Source: Stenotrophomonas rhizophila (GTDB lineage: Bacteria > Pseudomonadota > Gammaproteobacteria > Xanthomonadales > Xanthomonadaceae). From it: DNA of 64,000 bases. Below are positions 17,878 through 26,798 of this stretch, in pieces; the first letter of the stretch is position 1; each line of letters starts with the position of its first letter. The stretch covers positions 1,593,586 through 1,657,585 of the forward strand of contig NZ_RJKV01000001.1 of NCBI RefSeq assembly GCF_003751305.1, written 5' to 3'. The notes beneath the pieces were generated by a model, which was not told where the DNA came from, ran no database searches, and worked only from the letters and a program-made list of their open reading frames with translations. A program made the position numbers and the translations under genes.

Positions 17878-19665
17878 ATGAAACGACGCGATTGCCTCAA
17901 GGCCGGGCTGACCCTGCCGCTGCTGCCGATGCTGCTCAAGGCCGGTCCTGCCGTCGCAGCGACGCGTGCGAGGGTCCGGCCCGGCGCTGCGGGGTGGCCG
18001 GCTGCCGCCGACTGGGACCAGTTGTCGCGGGCAGTCGGCGGTCGGCTGTCGGTGCCGCAGTCCCCCTTTCTCGCTGATGCCGCCACCCGCGCCGCCGCGC
18101 TGGAGCAGCTGCAGAATCCGTTCTTCCTCGGCGATGCGCCCGCGCTCACCCAGACCAGTGGTTACTTCGGCGCATGGCGGTCAGTACCCAGCGCGAAGGT
18201 GGTGGCCGCCGCCAACAGCGCCGATGTGGCCGCGGCGGTGAACTTCGCCCGCACCCACCGCCTGCGGCTGGTGGTCAAAGGCGGCGGGCACAGCTATCAC
18301 GGCACCTCCTGCGCGCCGGATTCGCTGCTGGTCTGGACCCGCGCGATGAAGGAGGTCGAGCTGCACGATGCCTTCGTCGCCCACAACGCCCGCCCGGGCA
18401 CGGCGCCGCAGCCGGCGGTCAGCGTAGGCGCCGGGGCGATGTGGATCGACGCCTACGACGCGGTCACCACCCGCGGCGGGCGCTATGTCCAGGGCGGCGG
18501 CTGCACCTCGGTGGGCGTGACCGGCCTGGTCACCGGCGGCGGCTTCGGCAGTTTCTCCAAAGCGCATGGCACGGCCGCGGCCAGCCTGCTCGAAGCCGAG
18601 ATCGTCACCGCCGACGGGCAGATCCGCACCGTCAACGCCGACAACGAGCCAGACCTGTTCTGGGCCTTGAAGGGCGGCTGCGCCGCGAGTTTCGGGATCG
18701 TCACCCGGATGACGCTGCGGACCCATGACCTGCCCGATACCTTCGGCGGCGTCTCCTGCCAGATCCAGTCCAGCGACGACGCCAGCTGGCGGGCACTGGC
18801 GGCGGAGATGCTCCGCTTCTACCGCGACACGCTGTGCAACCCGCACTGGGGTGAGCAGTTCACCTTCAAGGACACGCGCCGGCTGTCGATCTCGATGGTG
18901 TTCCAGGGCCTGTCGCGCGACGCGGCCGAAGCGACCTGGACGCCGTTCCTGGACTGGATCCGCGCCCGGCCGGCCTACACCATCACCGAACCCTTGCAGG
19001 CACTGGCGATGCCGGCCAGAGACTTCTGGGACGCGGACTTCTTCCGCCAGCACGCCCCTGCCCTCATCGCCGAGGACACCCGCGATGGCGCCTCCTCCCG
19101 GCACATGCTGTGGAAGGGCGACCAGGGCCAGGTGGGCTGGTTCCTGCATGGCTACGCATCGGCGTGGCTGCCGTCGGGGCTGCTGGACGATGCGCAGCGT
19201 GAGCAGGCCGCCGCCGCGATCTGTGCGGCCGCCGATCACATGGATGTCGGCCTGCACTGCAACAAAGGCCTGTTCGGTGCGCCGGCGGCGGCGCTGGCCG
19301 CCAGCCGCGACACGGCCACCCATCCGGCCGTGCTGGACGCCTTCGCGCTGGCGATCATCGGTAATGCCAGCGGGCCGGTGTATCCGGGCCTGGGGCGCAC
19401 GGTGGATGAGCCCCGGGCACGCCGGGGCGCCTTGAACGTGGCGCGCGCCTACCAGGCCCTGAGCGTGGTGGCGCCCTCGGCCCCGGCCTATGTCTCGGAG
19501 AGCGATTACTTCCAGAAGGACTGGCAGCAGGCGTTCTGGGGGCCGAACTACCCACGGCTGCAGGCCGCCAAGCGCCGCTACGATCCGCAGGGCCTGTTCG
19601 TGATCCATCACGGTGTGGGCAGTGAGGACTGGAGCGCGGATGGCTTCGAGCGCATCGGCGGCTGA
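17878..19665 (+). CDS. Tat-exported FAD-linked oxidoreductase with BBE domain (bicovalent flavin)
   Basis: 595 residues from the ATG at 17878; the open frame upstream overlaps lhr and is not coding. The N-terminus is a Tat signal (KRRDCLKAGLTLPLLPMLLK). The FAD-binding type 4 domain shows GGGHSYHGTS with His138 and GGCTSVGVTGLVTGGGFG with Cys209, the two residues that carry the flavin covalently in berberine-bridge-like oxidases. The C-terminal BBE segment YFQKDWQQAFWGPNYPRL and NKGL are present. Bicovalent flavin enzymes usually oxidise bulky sugars or alcohols with O2. Tat export fits folding with FAD before transport. The substrate is unknown. It is convergent with the aminotransferase gene (19-base gap). 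Confidence 0.88.
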   Translation: MKRRDCLKAGLTLPLLPMLLKAGPAVAATRARVRPGAAGWPAAADWDQLSRAVGGRLSVPQSPFLADAATRAAALEQLQNPFFLGDAPALTQTSGYFGAWRSVPSAKVVAAANSADVAAAVNFARTHRLRLVVKGGGHSYHGTSCAPDSLLVWTRAMKEVELHDAFVAHNARPGTAPQPAVSVGAGAMWIDAYDAVTTRGGRYVQGGGCTSVGVTGLVTGGGFGSFSKAHGTAAASLLEAEIVTADGQIRTVNADNEPDLFWALKGGCAASFGIVTRMTLRTHDLPDTFGGVSCQIQSSDDASWRALAAEMLRFYRDTLCNPHWGEQFTFKDTRRLSISMVFQGLSRDAAEATWTPFLDWIRARPAYTITEPLQALAMPARDFWDADFFRQHAPALIAEDTRDGASSRHMLWKGDQGQVGWFLHGYASAWLPSGLLDDAQREQAAAAICAAADHMDVGLHCNKGLFGAPAAALAASRDTATHPAVLDAFALAIIGNASGPVYPGLGRTVDEPRARRGALNVARAYQALSVVAPSAPAYVSESDYFQKDWQQAFWGPNYPRLQAAKRRYDPQGLFVIHHGVGSEDWSADGFERIGG

Positions 19666-19683
19666 CGGCGCGTCGGGCAGCGT

Positions 19684-20868
19684 CTACGCCGCCGCCCCAT
19701 TCTGGGCCTTGCCCAGCTGGGCGAGCACGCTGCGCAACGCCTGCTGCGCACGCCGGTTCTCCGCCGGCGTGCCGACGGTGATCCGCACCCAGGTGTCATA
19801 CGGGGCGAACACACGGGCGATGCGCACGCCCTGTTGCAGCAGCCCGGCGGCGACGGCTGCATGGGGGTGCCCGGTATCGACGAACACGAAATTGCCGGCC
19901 GCTTCGGTCGAGCGCAGGCGCAGCCCACTCAGGACCTGCTGCCAGTGCTGCCGCTCGGCCGCCACGCTGCGCCGGACCTGGGCCACGTGGGCGGGATCGG
20001 CTAGTGCCGCTGATGCAGCGGCCAGCGACAACTGGTTCTGCGCGTGCGCGCCGCCGACGCCGCGCTGGCGCAGTGCCTCGGCGAGCGCCGCAGGCACCAG
20101 CGCATACCCGACCTGCAGCCCGGCCAGGGCATGGATCTTGCCCAGCGTGCGGAACACCACCACGTTCTGGCCCTGCCGCAGCAGGCGCACCGCGCTCAAC
20201 GTGGCGGCATCCTCGCGGTAGTCGAGGTACGCCTCGTCGACGATCACCAGCGTGCGCGCCTGCGCGGCGCTCACGAAACGATCGAACTCGGCCCCGGGGC
20301 TCAGCGTGCCGGACGGGTTGTGCGGATTGACCACGAACAGCGCGCGGGTATCCGGCGCGATCGCCGCCAGCAATGCGGGCAGATCATTCTCCAGCCGCGC
20401 GTTCAACGGCACTTCCACCGCCCGGCCGCCAAAGGGCCTGGCCGCATCCACCAGGGCGCCATACCCGGGCACGCTGTAGATGAAACCTCCCGCGCCCTGG
20501 TTCAGCGCCAGATGCTGGCCGAGGGCTTCCAGTACCTCACCGACGATGACCTGTTCGGGCGCGACCCCTTCCAGCGTGGCGATCTGGCTCTGCAACGCCT
20601 GCAGCTGCGCGGCGCTGACATATCGCGGTGCCTCCGCCAGCGCGCGCTGTAACGCGGGCCCGACCCGAGGGGACGGGCCGTAGCTGCTTTCATTGAGGTC
20701 CAGCCGCAGCAGGTCCGTGGTGCGTCCGGCGGCCGTCACGGCGGGCGGCGCAGCGGATCCAGCGGCCGGCGCCAGCGCGACGGCTGCGGCACTGGTCAGC
20801 CCGGCGCGCAGCCAGTAGCGGCGCTGCGGGTCGGCAGGCAGGTGGCCTGCAGTCGTGGAACGGGTCAT
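19684..20868 (-). CDS. Exported PLP-dependent aminotransferase (class I/II, HisC-like)
   Basis: 394 residues from the ATG at 20868, which overlaps the TonB-receptor stop as ATGA. The N-terminus carries a twin-arginine motif (PQRRYWLRAGLTSAAAVALA), so the enzyme is probably exported folded with its PLP. The fold-type I features are present: RLDLNESSYGPSP, VVNPHNPSGT, VDEAYLDYRED and the PLP lysine in FRTLGKIHALAGLQVGYAL, as in histidinol-phosphate aminotransferases. A periplasmic location rules out normal histidine synthesis. Coupling to the receptor suggests it acts on the imported ligand. The substrate is unknown. Confidence 0.85.
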   Translation of the reverse strand: MTRSTTAGHLPADPQRRYWLRAGLTSAAAVALAPAAGSAAPPAVTAAGRTTDLLRLDLNESSYGPSPRVGPALQRALAEAPRYVSAAQLQALQSQIATLEGVAPEQVIVGEVLEALGQHLALNQGAGGFIYSVPGYGALVDAARPFGGRAVEVPLNARLENDLPALLAAIAPDTRALFVVNPHNPSGTLSPGAEFDRFVSAAQARTLVIVDEAYLDYREDAATLSAVRLLRQGQNVVVFRTLGKIHALAGLQVGYALVPAALAEALRQRGVGGAHAQNQLSLAAASAALADPAHVAQVRRSVAAERQHWQQVLSGLRLRSTEAAGNFVFVDTGHPHAAVAAGLLQQGVRIARVFAPYDTWVRITVGTPAENRRAQQALRSVLAQLGKAQNGAAA

Positions 20869-23540
20869 TGGAAACGCGCCTCCAGGCGTGCGTAGTAGTA
20901 GGTGCCACTCCAACCGAACGGCGACAGCTCGCTGTACGGGAACACGCCAAAGGTGTCCGCGCCGGAGACCTGTGGGGTGGTGGCGATGTTGCGGGTGGGA
21001 TAGGTGTTGAAGAGGTTGTTGGCGCCCAGCACGAGAGTGACCGTGTCGGTGGCGCGGAAGGCGATGTCCAGATCGGTGACCCAGCGCGCCTCCAGTTTCT
21101 GGATCACGTCGACATTGCCAGCACTACCCGCTTCGGTCGGCAGCGTACGGAACCGGGTCGAGCCCTGCGCAAAGGCGGCGACATTGGCCGCGCTCTGGTT
21201 GGTTGCCGCCACGCCTTCGATCTCACCGTAGCGGTGCATGCCGAGGTGGATGCCCCAGCGGCCGACATCCCAGCCAAGCGCGAGCGTCAGGTTGTCGCGC
21301 GGCTGGCCTTTCTCCACGCGGGTGCGCTCGGTGACATCGAACAACGGCGTGCGCACGCCGAGCGCGGTGAGCTGCGCAGGGGTCGAGGCGACGTGGGTCA
21401 ACTCGGTCTTGTTGCGGTTGTAGGCCACGGTGGCGGTGAGCCTGCCATGGTCCGCCAGCTCCCAACGGTAGCGCGCGGAAGCGTCCACGCCGGTGGTGCG
21501 GGTATCGGCGGCGTTGCTGAAGTAGCGCACGCTGGTCACGCCGGGCGAGCCCAATGCAGCCAGGTAGTCACGGATCGCGGTGGACCCGGCCGCATCGACG
21601 AAGTTGCTGGAGAGGAAGATCCGATCGTCGATGTCGATCCGGTACACATCCACCGACGCGCTCAGTCCGCCGATACCCCAGGTCAGACCGGCCGTGACAT
21701 TGGTCGCCTGCTCCGGTTCCAGCGAGCGCGCCCCCAGGGCACGCGCTTCCACCGTATCCACCGGTGCAGTGCGCACCAACACATACTCGGGCACCCCGGT
21801 CACCGCGTTGTTGAGCGTGCGGCTGCTGGTCGAACTGAAGTACTGCTGGGCCAAGGCCGGCGCATGGAAGCCGGTGCTGACCGAGGCGCGCACCGCCACC
21901 CCGCCATCGAGCTGGTAGCGCAGGGCCAGCTTGCCGTTGGTGGTGCTGCCGAAATCGCTGTAATCCTCCCAGCGCCCGGCCAGCGAGACCAGGAAGCGAT
22001 CCGTCACATCGGTTTCCGCTTCGGCGTAGGCGGAAACGTTGTGACGGTGATGGTTGCCGGCGTCCGCCGGCTGGATGCCCGCGAAGCCCTGCGAGCCGAT
22101 CGTCGGCACCGCACCAGCCAATGGGCCATCAAGCACCCGCGCCGGGCCCCACACGTATGCGTTCAGCTCACCGGGCGAGATGCCGTAGGTGTCGCGGCGG
22201 AACTCCGCTCCGATCGCCAGCCGCAGGGGCGCATGCCAACCCAGCTCGATACTGTTGTTGGCATCCAGATTGGTGGTCCACTGCGAGGCCTCCAGCGCAC
22301 CGTTGTAGAAGGCCGTCGGGCTGTCCGCACCCAGCGTGGCGTTGAGCGTGTTGCGGGTACGGTAGACCAGCTTGTTGCGGCCGTAGACACTGCTCAGGTC
22401 CCAATGCCAGTCGCCGAGCAGACCTTTGATGCCTGCGCCGAGCGAGGCGTTGGTGCTCTGGGTATCGACCCATGGCAGGAACCCGTCCGGGTAGATCGCG
22501 CGCACGTTCTCGACCTGGCCAGCGCGGCGCAGGGAGGCGTTGGAACTGCCCTCGCTTACCCCGTAGCCGCCGAAGGCATACGCCTCCAGTCCCTCGGCCC
22601 AGGCGAGCGGCTTGCGCAGGTTGCCGAACACGGTCTTTTCCACGGTGTCGGCCGAGTCGGCGAAGCGCCACAGGGCATCGCGGTCGAGGGTGGCTTCGCG
22701 TGGGTCGGCCACGGCACCCGCCGCCGCGCCCCCGATCGGGGCCAGGCCGGTGCCGGACCCGAAGGTCCCCGACGGCGCCACCGGCGCACCATTGCGGCCG
22801 ATCCCGAAGTACTGCTGCCGGGTATCGGGCAACGCGCGGTTGGCGCCCTTGCGGTCACGATAATCCCAGGTGAGGTGCAGACCGCCGCCATCGGCGAAGG
22901 CGACGCCGGTGTCCAGGGCGACGGACGTGGTGCCACCGCCGCCATCGCGGGTGGTGCCGCGGCTGACCCGCCCTTCGAAGCCGGCGTCCTCGCGCAGCAC
23001 GATGTTGATCACCCCGGCAATCGCATCGGAACCGTACTGGGCAGACGCGCCATCACGCAGCACTTCGATCCGCTCGATCGCACTCACCGGGATCGCATTG
23101 AGATCCGTGGAGACCGCGCCCTTGCCCACCGTGCCGCCGGTGTTGACCCAGGCACTGGCATGCCGGCGCTTGCCGTTGACCAGCACCAGGGTCTGGTCCG
23201 GCGAAAGCCCGCGCAGCGTCGCCGAGCGGATGTGGGTGTTGCCATCCGGGGTGGTCGGGTGCGGGAAGTTGAACGAGGGCAACAGCGACTGCAGGATCTG
23301 GCTGATATCGGTGTAGCCGCTGCTGCGGATGTCCTGCGCGCCCAGCACATCGATCGGCACCGGCGATTCGAGCACGGTGCGGGCCTGAGTGCGGTTGCCG
23401 AGGACGGTGAGCTGGTCGAGCTGGGTGACTCCCGGCGCACTTGCCGCGGTTTGAGCATGGACCGGAACGGCGGTGAACAGGCTGGCAAGCACGGCGACGG
23501 ACAGACGGCGACGTCGCAGCACGGTGGCGCGAGGATTCAT
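20865..23540 (-). CDS. TonB-dependent outer-membrane receptor
   Basis: 891 residues. The Sec signal ends near VPVHAQ (residue 30). A TonB-box-like stretch LDQLTVLG follows, then the plug domain (SPVPIDVLGAQDI, LRGLSPDQTLVLVNGKRRH, IERIEVLRDGASAQYGSDAIAGVINIV) and a 22-strand barrel. The C-terminus is LEARFQ, with the usual aromatic residue next to last. It imports a ligand too large for porins. The class resembles peptide, siderophore or carbohydrate receptors, and nothing in the sequence decides which. Its translational coupling to a Tat-exported aminotransferase and its divergent DUF885 hydrolase neighbour point to peptide or amino-compound scavenging. Confidence 0.93.
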   Translation of the reverse strand: MNPRATVLRRRRLSVAVLASLFTAVPVHAQTAASAPGVTQLDQLTVLGNRTQARTVLESPVPIDVLGAQDIRSSGYTDISQILQSLLPSFNFPHPTTPDGNTHIRSATLRGLSPDQTLVLVNGKRRHASAWVNTGGTVGKGAVSTDLNAIPVSAIERIEVLRDGASAQYGSDAIAGVINIVLREDAGFEGRVSRGTTRDGGGGTTSVALDTGVAFADGGGLHLTWDYRDRKGANRALPDTRQQYFGIGRNGAPVAPSGTFGSGTGLAPIGGAAAGAVADPREATLDRDALWRFADSADTVEKTVFGNLRKPLAWAEGLEAYAFGGYGVSEGSSNASLRRAGQVENVRAIYPDGFLPWVDTQSTNASLGAGIKGLLGDWHWDLSSVYGRNKLVYRTRNTLNATLGADSPTAFYNGALEASQWTTNLDANNSIELGWHAPLRLAIGAEFRRDTYGISPGELNAYVWGPARVLDGPLAGAVPTIGSQGFAGIQPADAGNHHRHNVSAYAEAETDVTDRFLVSLAGRWEDYSDFGSTTNGKLALRYQLDGGVAVRASVSTGFHAPALAQQYFSSTSSRTLNNAVTGVPEYVLVRTAPVDTVEARALGARSLEPEQATNVTAGLTWGIGGLSASVDVYRIDIDDRIFLSSNFVDAAGSTAIRDYLAALGSPGVTSVRYFSNAADTRTTGVDASARYRWELADHGRLTATVAYNRNKTELTHVASTPAQLTALGVRTPLFDVTERTRVEKGQPRDNLTLALGWDVGRWGIHLGMHRYGEIEGVAATNQSAANVAAFAQGSTRFRTLPTEAGSAGNVDVIQKLEARWVTDLDIAFRATDTVTLVLGANNLFNTYPTRNIATTPQVSGADTFGVFPYSELSPFGWSGTYYYARLEARFQ

Positions 23541-23965
23541 GGTGGTTTCCGCAGAGGTCGGGCGTTACGCCCGAAGAAGACGATGAGGCGGCGCAGGCGG
23601 TACGTCAGCGGCGACATCGCCGTGGCAGGTACGGAGCAGGCAAGGCAGGTTCCCCCAGGTGACCTGGAGGCACTTGTTGCAAACTTGTTGCAGAGCGTCA
23701 ATCCACCGTGGGGCGTGCCCCCGCGCGGGTGGAATGGCGTGCAGGACCGCCACCGATCAAGTGCTTGATTTGATTCACTGGGGCCCGTCTTTTTACCGAG
23801 AACGCCCTTACGCACGGGCATATCCACATAGCCAACGGTGCTCGGGCAAGGCACCGGAACGCAGGATGCATCCAGCCGGCTGCGCACGCGTGACGATCGA
23901 TACGTGCGCTGGCGTACGTGCTGGCGTAGCCTGCGCGCAGCCTGCCCGCCAACGGAGATCGCCCT
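23541..23965. promoter_or_regulatory. 425-bp divergent control region with three operator-like elements
   Basis: No gene seen. Three elements stand out: the palindrome CCAGGT-G-ACCTGG (23655-23667); two direct copies of ACTTGTTGCA with an 11-bp period (23672-23681, 23683-23692); and the palindrome ATCAAG-TG-CTTGAT (23756-23769). The first two lie 115-152 bases upstream of the TonB-receptor start. The region separates that receptor from the divergent DUF885 gene, so joint control is plausible. Confidence 0.45.
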
Positions 23966-25858
23966 GTGATTCCGACCACGCCCGCCCGCCGATTCCCCGC
24001 CCTGCTCGCACTCGCCATCGCCGGGACCCTCACGCTTGCATCCGCCGGGGCGCATGCGCAGGCGCCGTCCACGGCAACCACACCGGCCACCACCTCGTTC
24101 AACGCCCTGCTCGATGCGCAGACGATGGCCGCGATCAACGCCGATCCGGAACTGCGCACGATGCTCGGCATCAGCGGCGATGCGGGCGGTGATCTGTCCG
24201 GCCAGCTGACCGACGTCTCGCTGGCCCGGCGCGAGATCAACCGCCGCTTTCTTGTCGACAACCTGGCGCAGATCCGTGCATGGAAGGGCGCACCGCTGGA
24301 CCCGCAGCAACGCCTCAGCGACGGCCTGGCGCGCTGGTTCTACCAGACCCAGATCGATCTGATGGCCGTGCCATGGGCCGCGGCCTGGTTGCCGGTCGGC
24401 GGCAGCACCTACGCGATCGACCAATTGTTCAGCCTGCCGGTCAACCTGCCACAGTTCATGGACAACCAGCATGCGGTGACCGACGACACCAGCGCCCGCC
24501 GCTACATTGAACGGCTGCAGGCGATGGGCACCAAGCTGGACCAGGTCCGCGCCAACGTCGACATGCAGGCCCGACAGGGCGTGGTACCGCCGGCGGTTGC
24601 ACTGGAAGGCGCGGCCAACCAGTACCGTGCCCTGCTGAAACCGGCGCCGCAGGACAGCCTGTGGGTGCAGTCATTGCAGCGCAAGCTGGACAAGGTGCCG
24701 TCCATCCCGGCGGCCCGTCGCGCTGAACTGATCGCGCAGGCCACCGCTGCTGTGCGCGACGCGGTGAACCCGGGGTATCAACGCCTGCTCGACAACGTGC
24801 AGGCCACGCTGGCGACCCATCCCGGCAACAACGGCGTGTGGGCACTGCCCGAGGGCAAGGCCTACTACGATGCGGCCCTGCGCTGGTACACCAGTACCGA
24901 CCTGGACGCCGATGCCATCCACCAGATCGGCCTGCGCGAAGTGGCGCGGCTGGACACGGCGATGGATGGCCGCCTGAAGCAGCTGGGCCTGCACGAGGGC
25001 AGCGTGGCCGCCCGCATCGAACAGCTACGCAAGGACCCACGCTACCTGTACGAGGACAGCGACGCCGGCCGCAGGCAGCTGATCGGCGACATCGAACAGC
25101 GCCTGCGCGCTCTCGATCCGCTCCTGCCAACCTACTTCGGCCATCTGCCGACGCAGAAGCTGCTGGTGCAGCCGGTACCCACGCACATGCAGGCCACCTC
25201 GCCCGGCGGCTACTACTACCCACCGGCGATGGACGGCTCACGGCCGGGCACATTCTTCATCAACCTGGGCGACATCACCTCCAATACGCGTTGGAGCATT
25301 CCCACCCTTACCTATCACGAGGGCTCGCCGGGGCATCATTTCCAGATCTCGATCGGCCAGACCCTGACCGAGCTGCCGATGCTGCGCCGCAGCCTCAATC
25401 CGAGTGCGTTCAGCGAAGGCTGGGCGCTGTATGCCGAGCAGCTGATGTCCGAGACCGGTGTGTACCGCGATGACCCGGCCGGAGATCTGGGCCGTCTGCA
25501 GGCCGAGATGTTCCGCTCGGTGCGGCTGGTGGTCGACACCGGCCTGCATCGCAAACGATGGACACCCGAGCAGGCCATCGCCTACATGCAGGACAAGACC
25601 GGCATGACCCCGGCCGATGTGCGCATCGAGGTCTACCGCTACCTGGTGCAGCCGGGTCAGGCCGCCTCCTACAAGATGGGCCAAATGCGGCTGCTGGAAC
25701 TGCGCGAGCAGGCACGCCGGGAGCTGGGCGACCGCTTCGACATCCGTGCGTTCCACGACCTGATCCTGGGCAACGGGGCGATGCCGATGACGGTGGTCAG
25801 CCAGGCCGTGGACGCCTGGATCGCCGCCGGCGGACCGGCCTCCACCCGGACACCGTGA
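23966..25858 (+). CDS. DUF885-family secreted metallohydrolase
   Basis: 630 residues with a GTG start at 23966 (ACGGAGATC upstream). The Sec signal ends near AGAHAQ (residue 32). The DUF885 signature HEGSPGHH is at residues 451-458, with the downstream Glu484 in SEGWALYAEQ completing a putative zinc site. The family is predicted to be a secreted metallopeptidase or hydrolase. It is divergent from the TonB receptor, which would take up products. A hairpin follows the stop after 9 bases. Confidence 0.88.
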   Translation: MIPTTPARRFPALLALAIAGTLTLASAGAHAQAPSTATTPATTSFNALLDAQTMAAINADPELRTMLGISGDAGGDLSGQLTDVSLARREINRRFLVDNLAQIRAWKGAPLDPQQRLSDGLARWFYQTQIDLMAVPWAAAWLPVGGSTYAIDQLFSLPVNLPQFMDNQHAVTDDTSARRYIERLQAMGTKLDQVRANVDMQARQGVVPPAVALEGAANQYRALLKPAPQDSLWVQSLQRKLDKVPSIPAARRAELIAQATAAVRDAVNPGYQRLLDNVQATLATHPGNNGVWALPEGKAYYDAALRWYTSTDLDADAIHQIGLREVARLDTAMDGRLKQLGLHEGSVAARIEQLRKDPRYLYEDSDAGRRQLIGDIEQRLRALDPLLPTYFGHLPTQKLLVQPVPTHMQATSPGGYYYPPAMDGSRPGTFFINLGDITSNTRWSIPTLTYHEGSPGHHFQISIGQTLTELPMLRRSLNPSAFSEGWALYAEQLMSETGVYRDDPAGDLGRLQAEMFRSVRLVVDTGLHRKRWTPEQAIAYMQDKTGMTPADVRIEVYRYLVQPGQAASYKMGQMRLLELREQARRELGDRFDIRAFHDLILGNGAMPMTVVSQAVDAWIAAGGPASTRTP

Positions 25859-25866
25859 GGCCCCTG

Positions 25867-25897
25867 CGCAGGTGCCGGCCGCTGGCCGGTGCCTGCG
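25867..25897. terminator. REP-like hairpin, probable terminator of the DUF885 gene
   Basis: Stem CGCAGGTGCCGGCC / GGCCGGTGCCTGCG with loop GCT, 14 pairs including two G-T. The core CCGGCC-GCT-GGCCGG is the same as in the SMAG-like element at 5552-5585, but GTAG is missing. Confidence 0.6.
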
Positions 25898-26013
25898 TAT
25901 AAATACCTAGCGCGCTACCGTGTAACTCCGGTTGTCCGCCGCGTGGGCGGTGCGCAGAGTGTCAGCAGGGTCGGCCCGTCGCGCGCCCCACCGACGACAC
26001 TCTGGAGACTGTC

Positions 26014-26796
26014 ATGCCGCGCACCTCATCGAGCCTGCTGTTGGCGCTGGTCCTGGCCGGACCGCTGCTCCTGCTTCCTCCCCCGCTTGCGGCGCAGCCC
26101 GCGGCGGCCAGCGTTGATCCCCAGGCCGTACAGGCACTCACGCGCATGGGCGCGGCCGTGCGCGCGCTGCCGCACTTCAGCCTCAACGCCACCACCAGCA
26201 CCGAGTACGTGCTCGACGACGGCCAGAAGATCGCCCTGCCCGGCACCGTCGCGTACCGCGTGCTGGGACCGGACCACTTCTTCGTGGAGATCCAGAGCGA
26301 GGACCAGCACCGCCAGCTGTTCTACGACGGCAAGGCGCTGACGATCTACTCGCCGCGGCTGAAGTACTACGCCACGCTGGATGGCCTGAACAAGAGCAGC
26401 CAGGCGCTGTTGACCGAATCGGCGACGACCTATGGCATCGAGTTGCCGCTGGCCGATCTGTTCCTGTGGGGCACGCCGGCGTTTCCGACCGATCAGCTGC
26501 AGTCCGCGCTGCGCATCGGCAGCGCCCGGATCGGCGGCGAGGCAACCCAGCACTACGCCTTCCGGCAACCCGGGGTGGATTGGCAGGTCTGGATTTCCGA
26601 CGCGACCCACCTGCCCCGCCAGCTGGCGATCACCAGCCACAGCGATCCCGCGTTGCCCACCTACCAGGCCACGTTGAACTGGGATACGCGGCGCACGGTG
26701 ACCGCCAAAGAGCTGGCGTTCGATCCCAAGGGCGCGACGAAGATCGTGTTCGTACCGGTCGCGCTGGCCGTACAGACCACTGACCGGGAGAACTGA
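26014..26796 (+). CDS. DUF2092 periplasmic protein, copy A
   Basis: 260 residues with a Sec signal (cleavage about residue 28, PPLAAQ). The body matches DUF2092: STEYVLDDGQKI, RQLFYDGKALTIYSPRLKYY, TYGIELPLADLFLWGT and WDTRRTVTAKELAFDP. Such proteins are predicted periplasmic lipid- or hydrophobe-binding folds related to LolA; that function is unproven. GGAGA precedes the start. The stop is followed two bases later by the next gene, and the junction GGAGAACTGAG also occurs in copy B (33216-34040). The two copies align along their whole length. Confidence 0.85.
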   Translation: MPRTSSSLLLALVLAGPLLLLPPPLAAQPAAASVDPQAVQALTRMGAAVRALPHFSLNATTSTEYVLDDGQKIALPGTVAYRVLGPDHFFVEIQSEDQHRQLFYDGKALTIYSPRLKYYATLDGLNKSSQALLTESATTYGIELPLADLFLWGTPAFPTDQLQSALRIGSARIGGEATQHYAFRQPGVDWQVWISDATHLPRQLAITSHSDPALPTYQATLNWDTRRTVTAKELAFDPKGATKIVFVPVALAVQTTDREN

Positions 26797-26798
26797 GC

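Noticed and set aside
20868..23768. 966-codon open frame on the plus strand
   Set aside because: It is antisense to the TonB receptor, which has a complete plug and barrel signature. The plus-strand product is Arg/His-rich without any recognisable motif.
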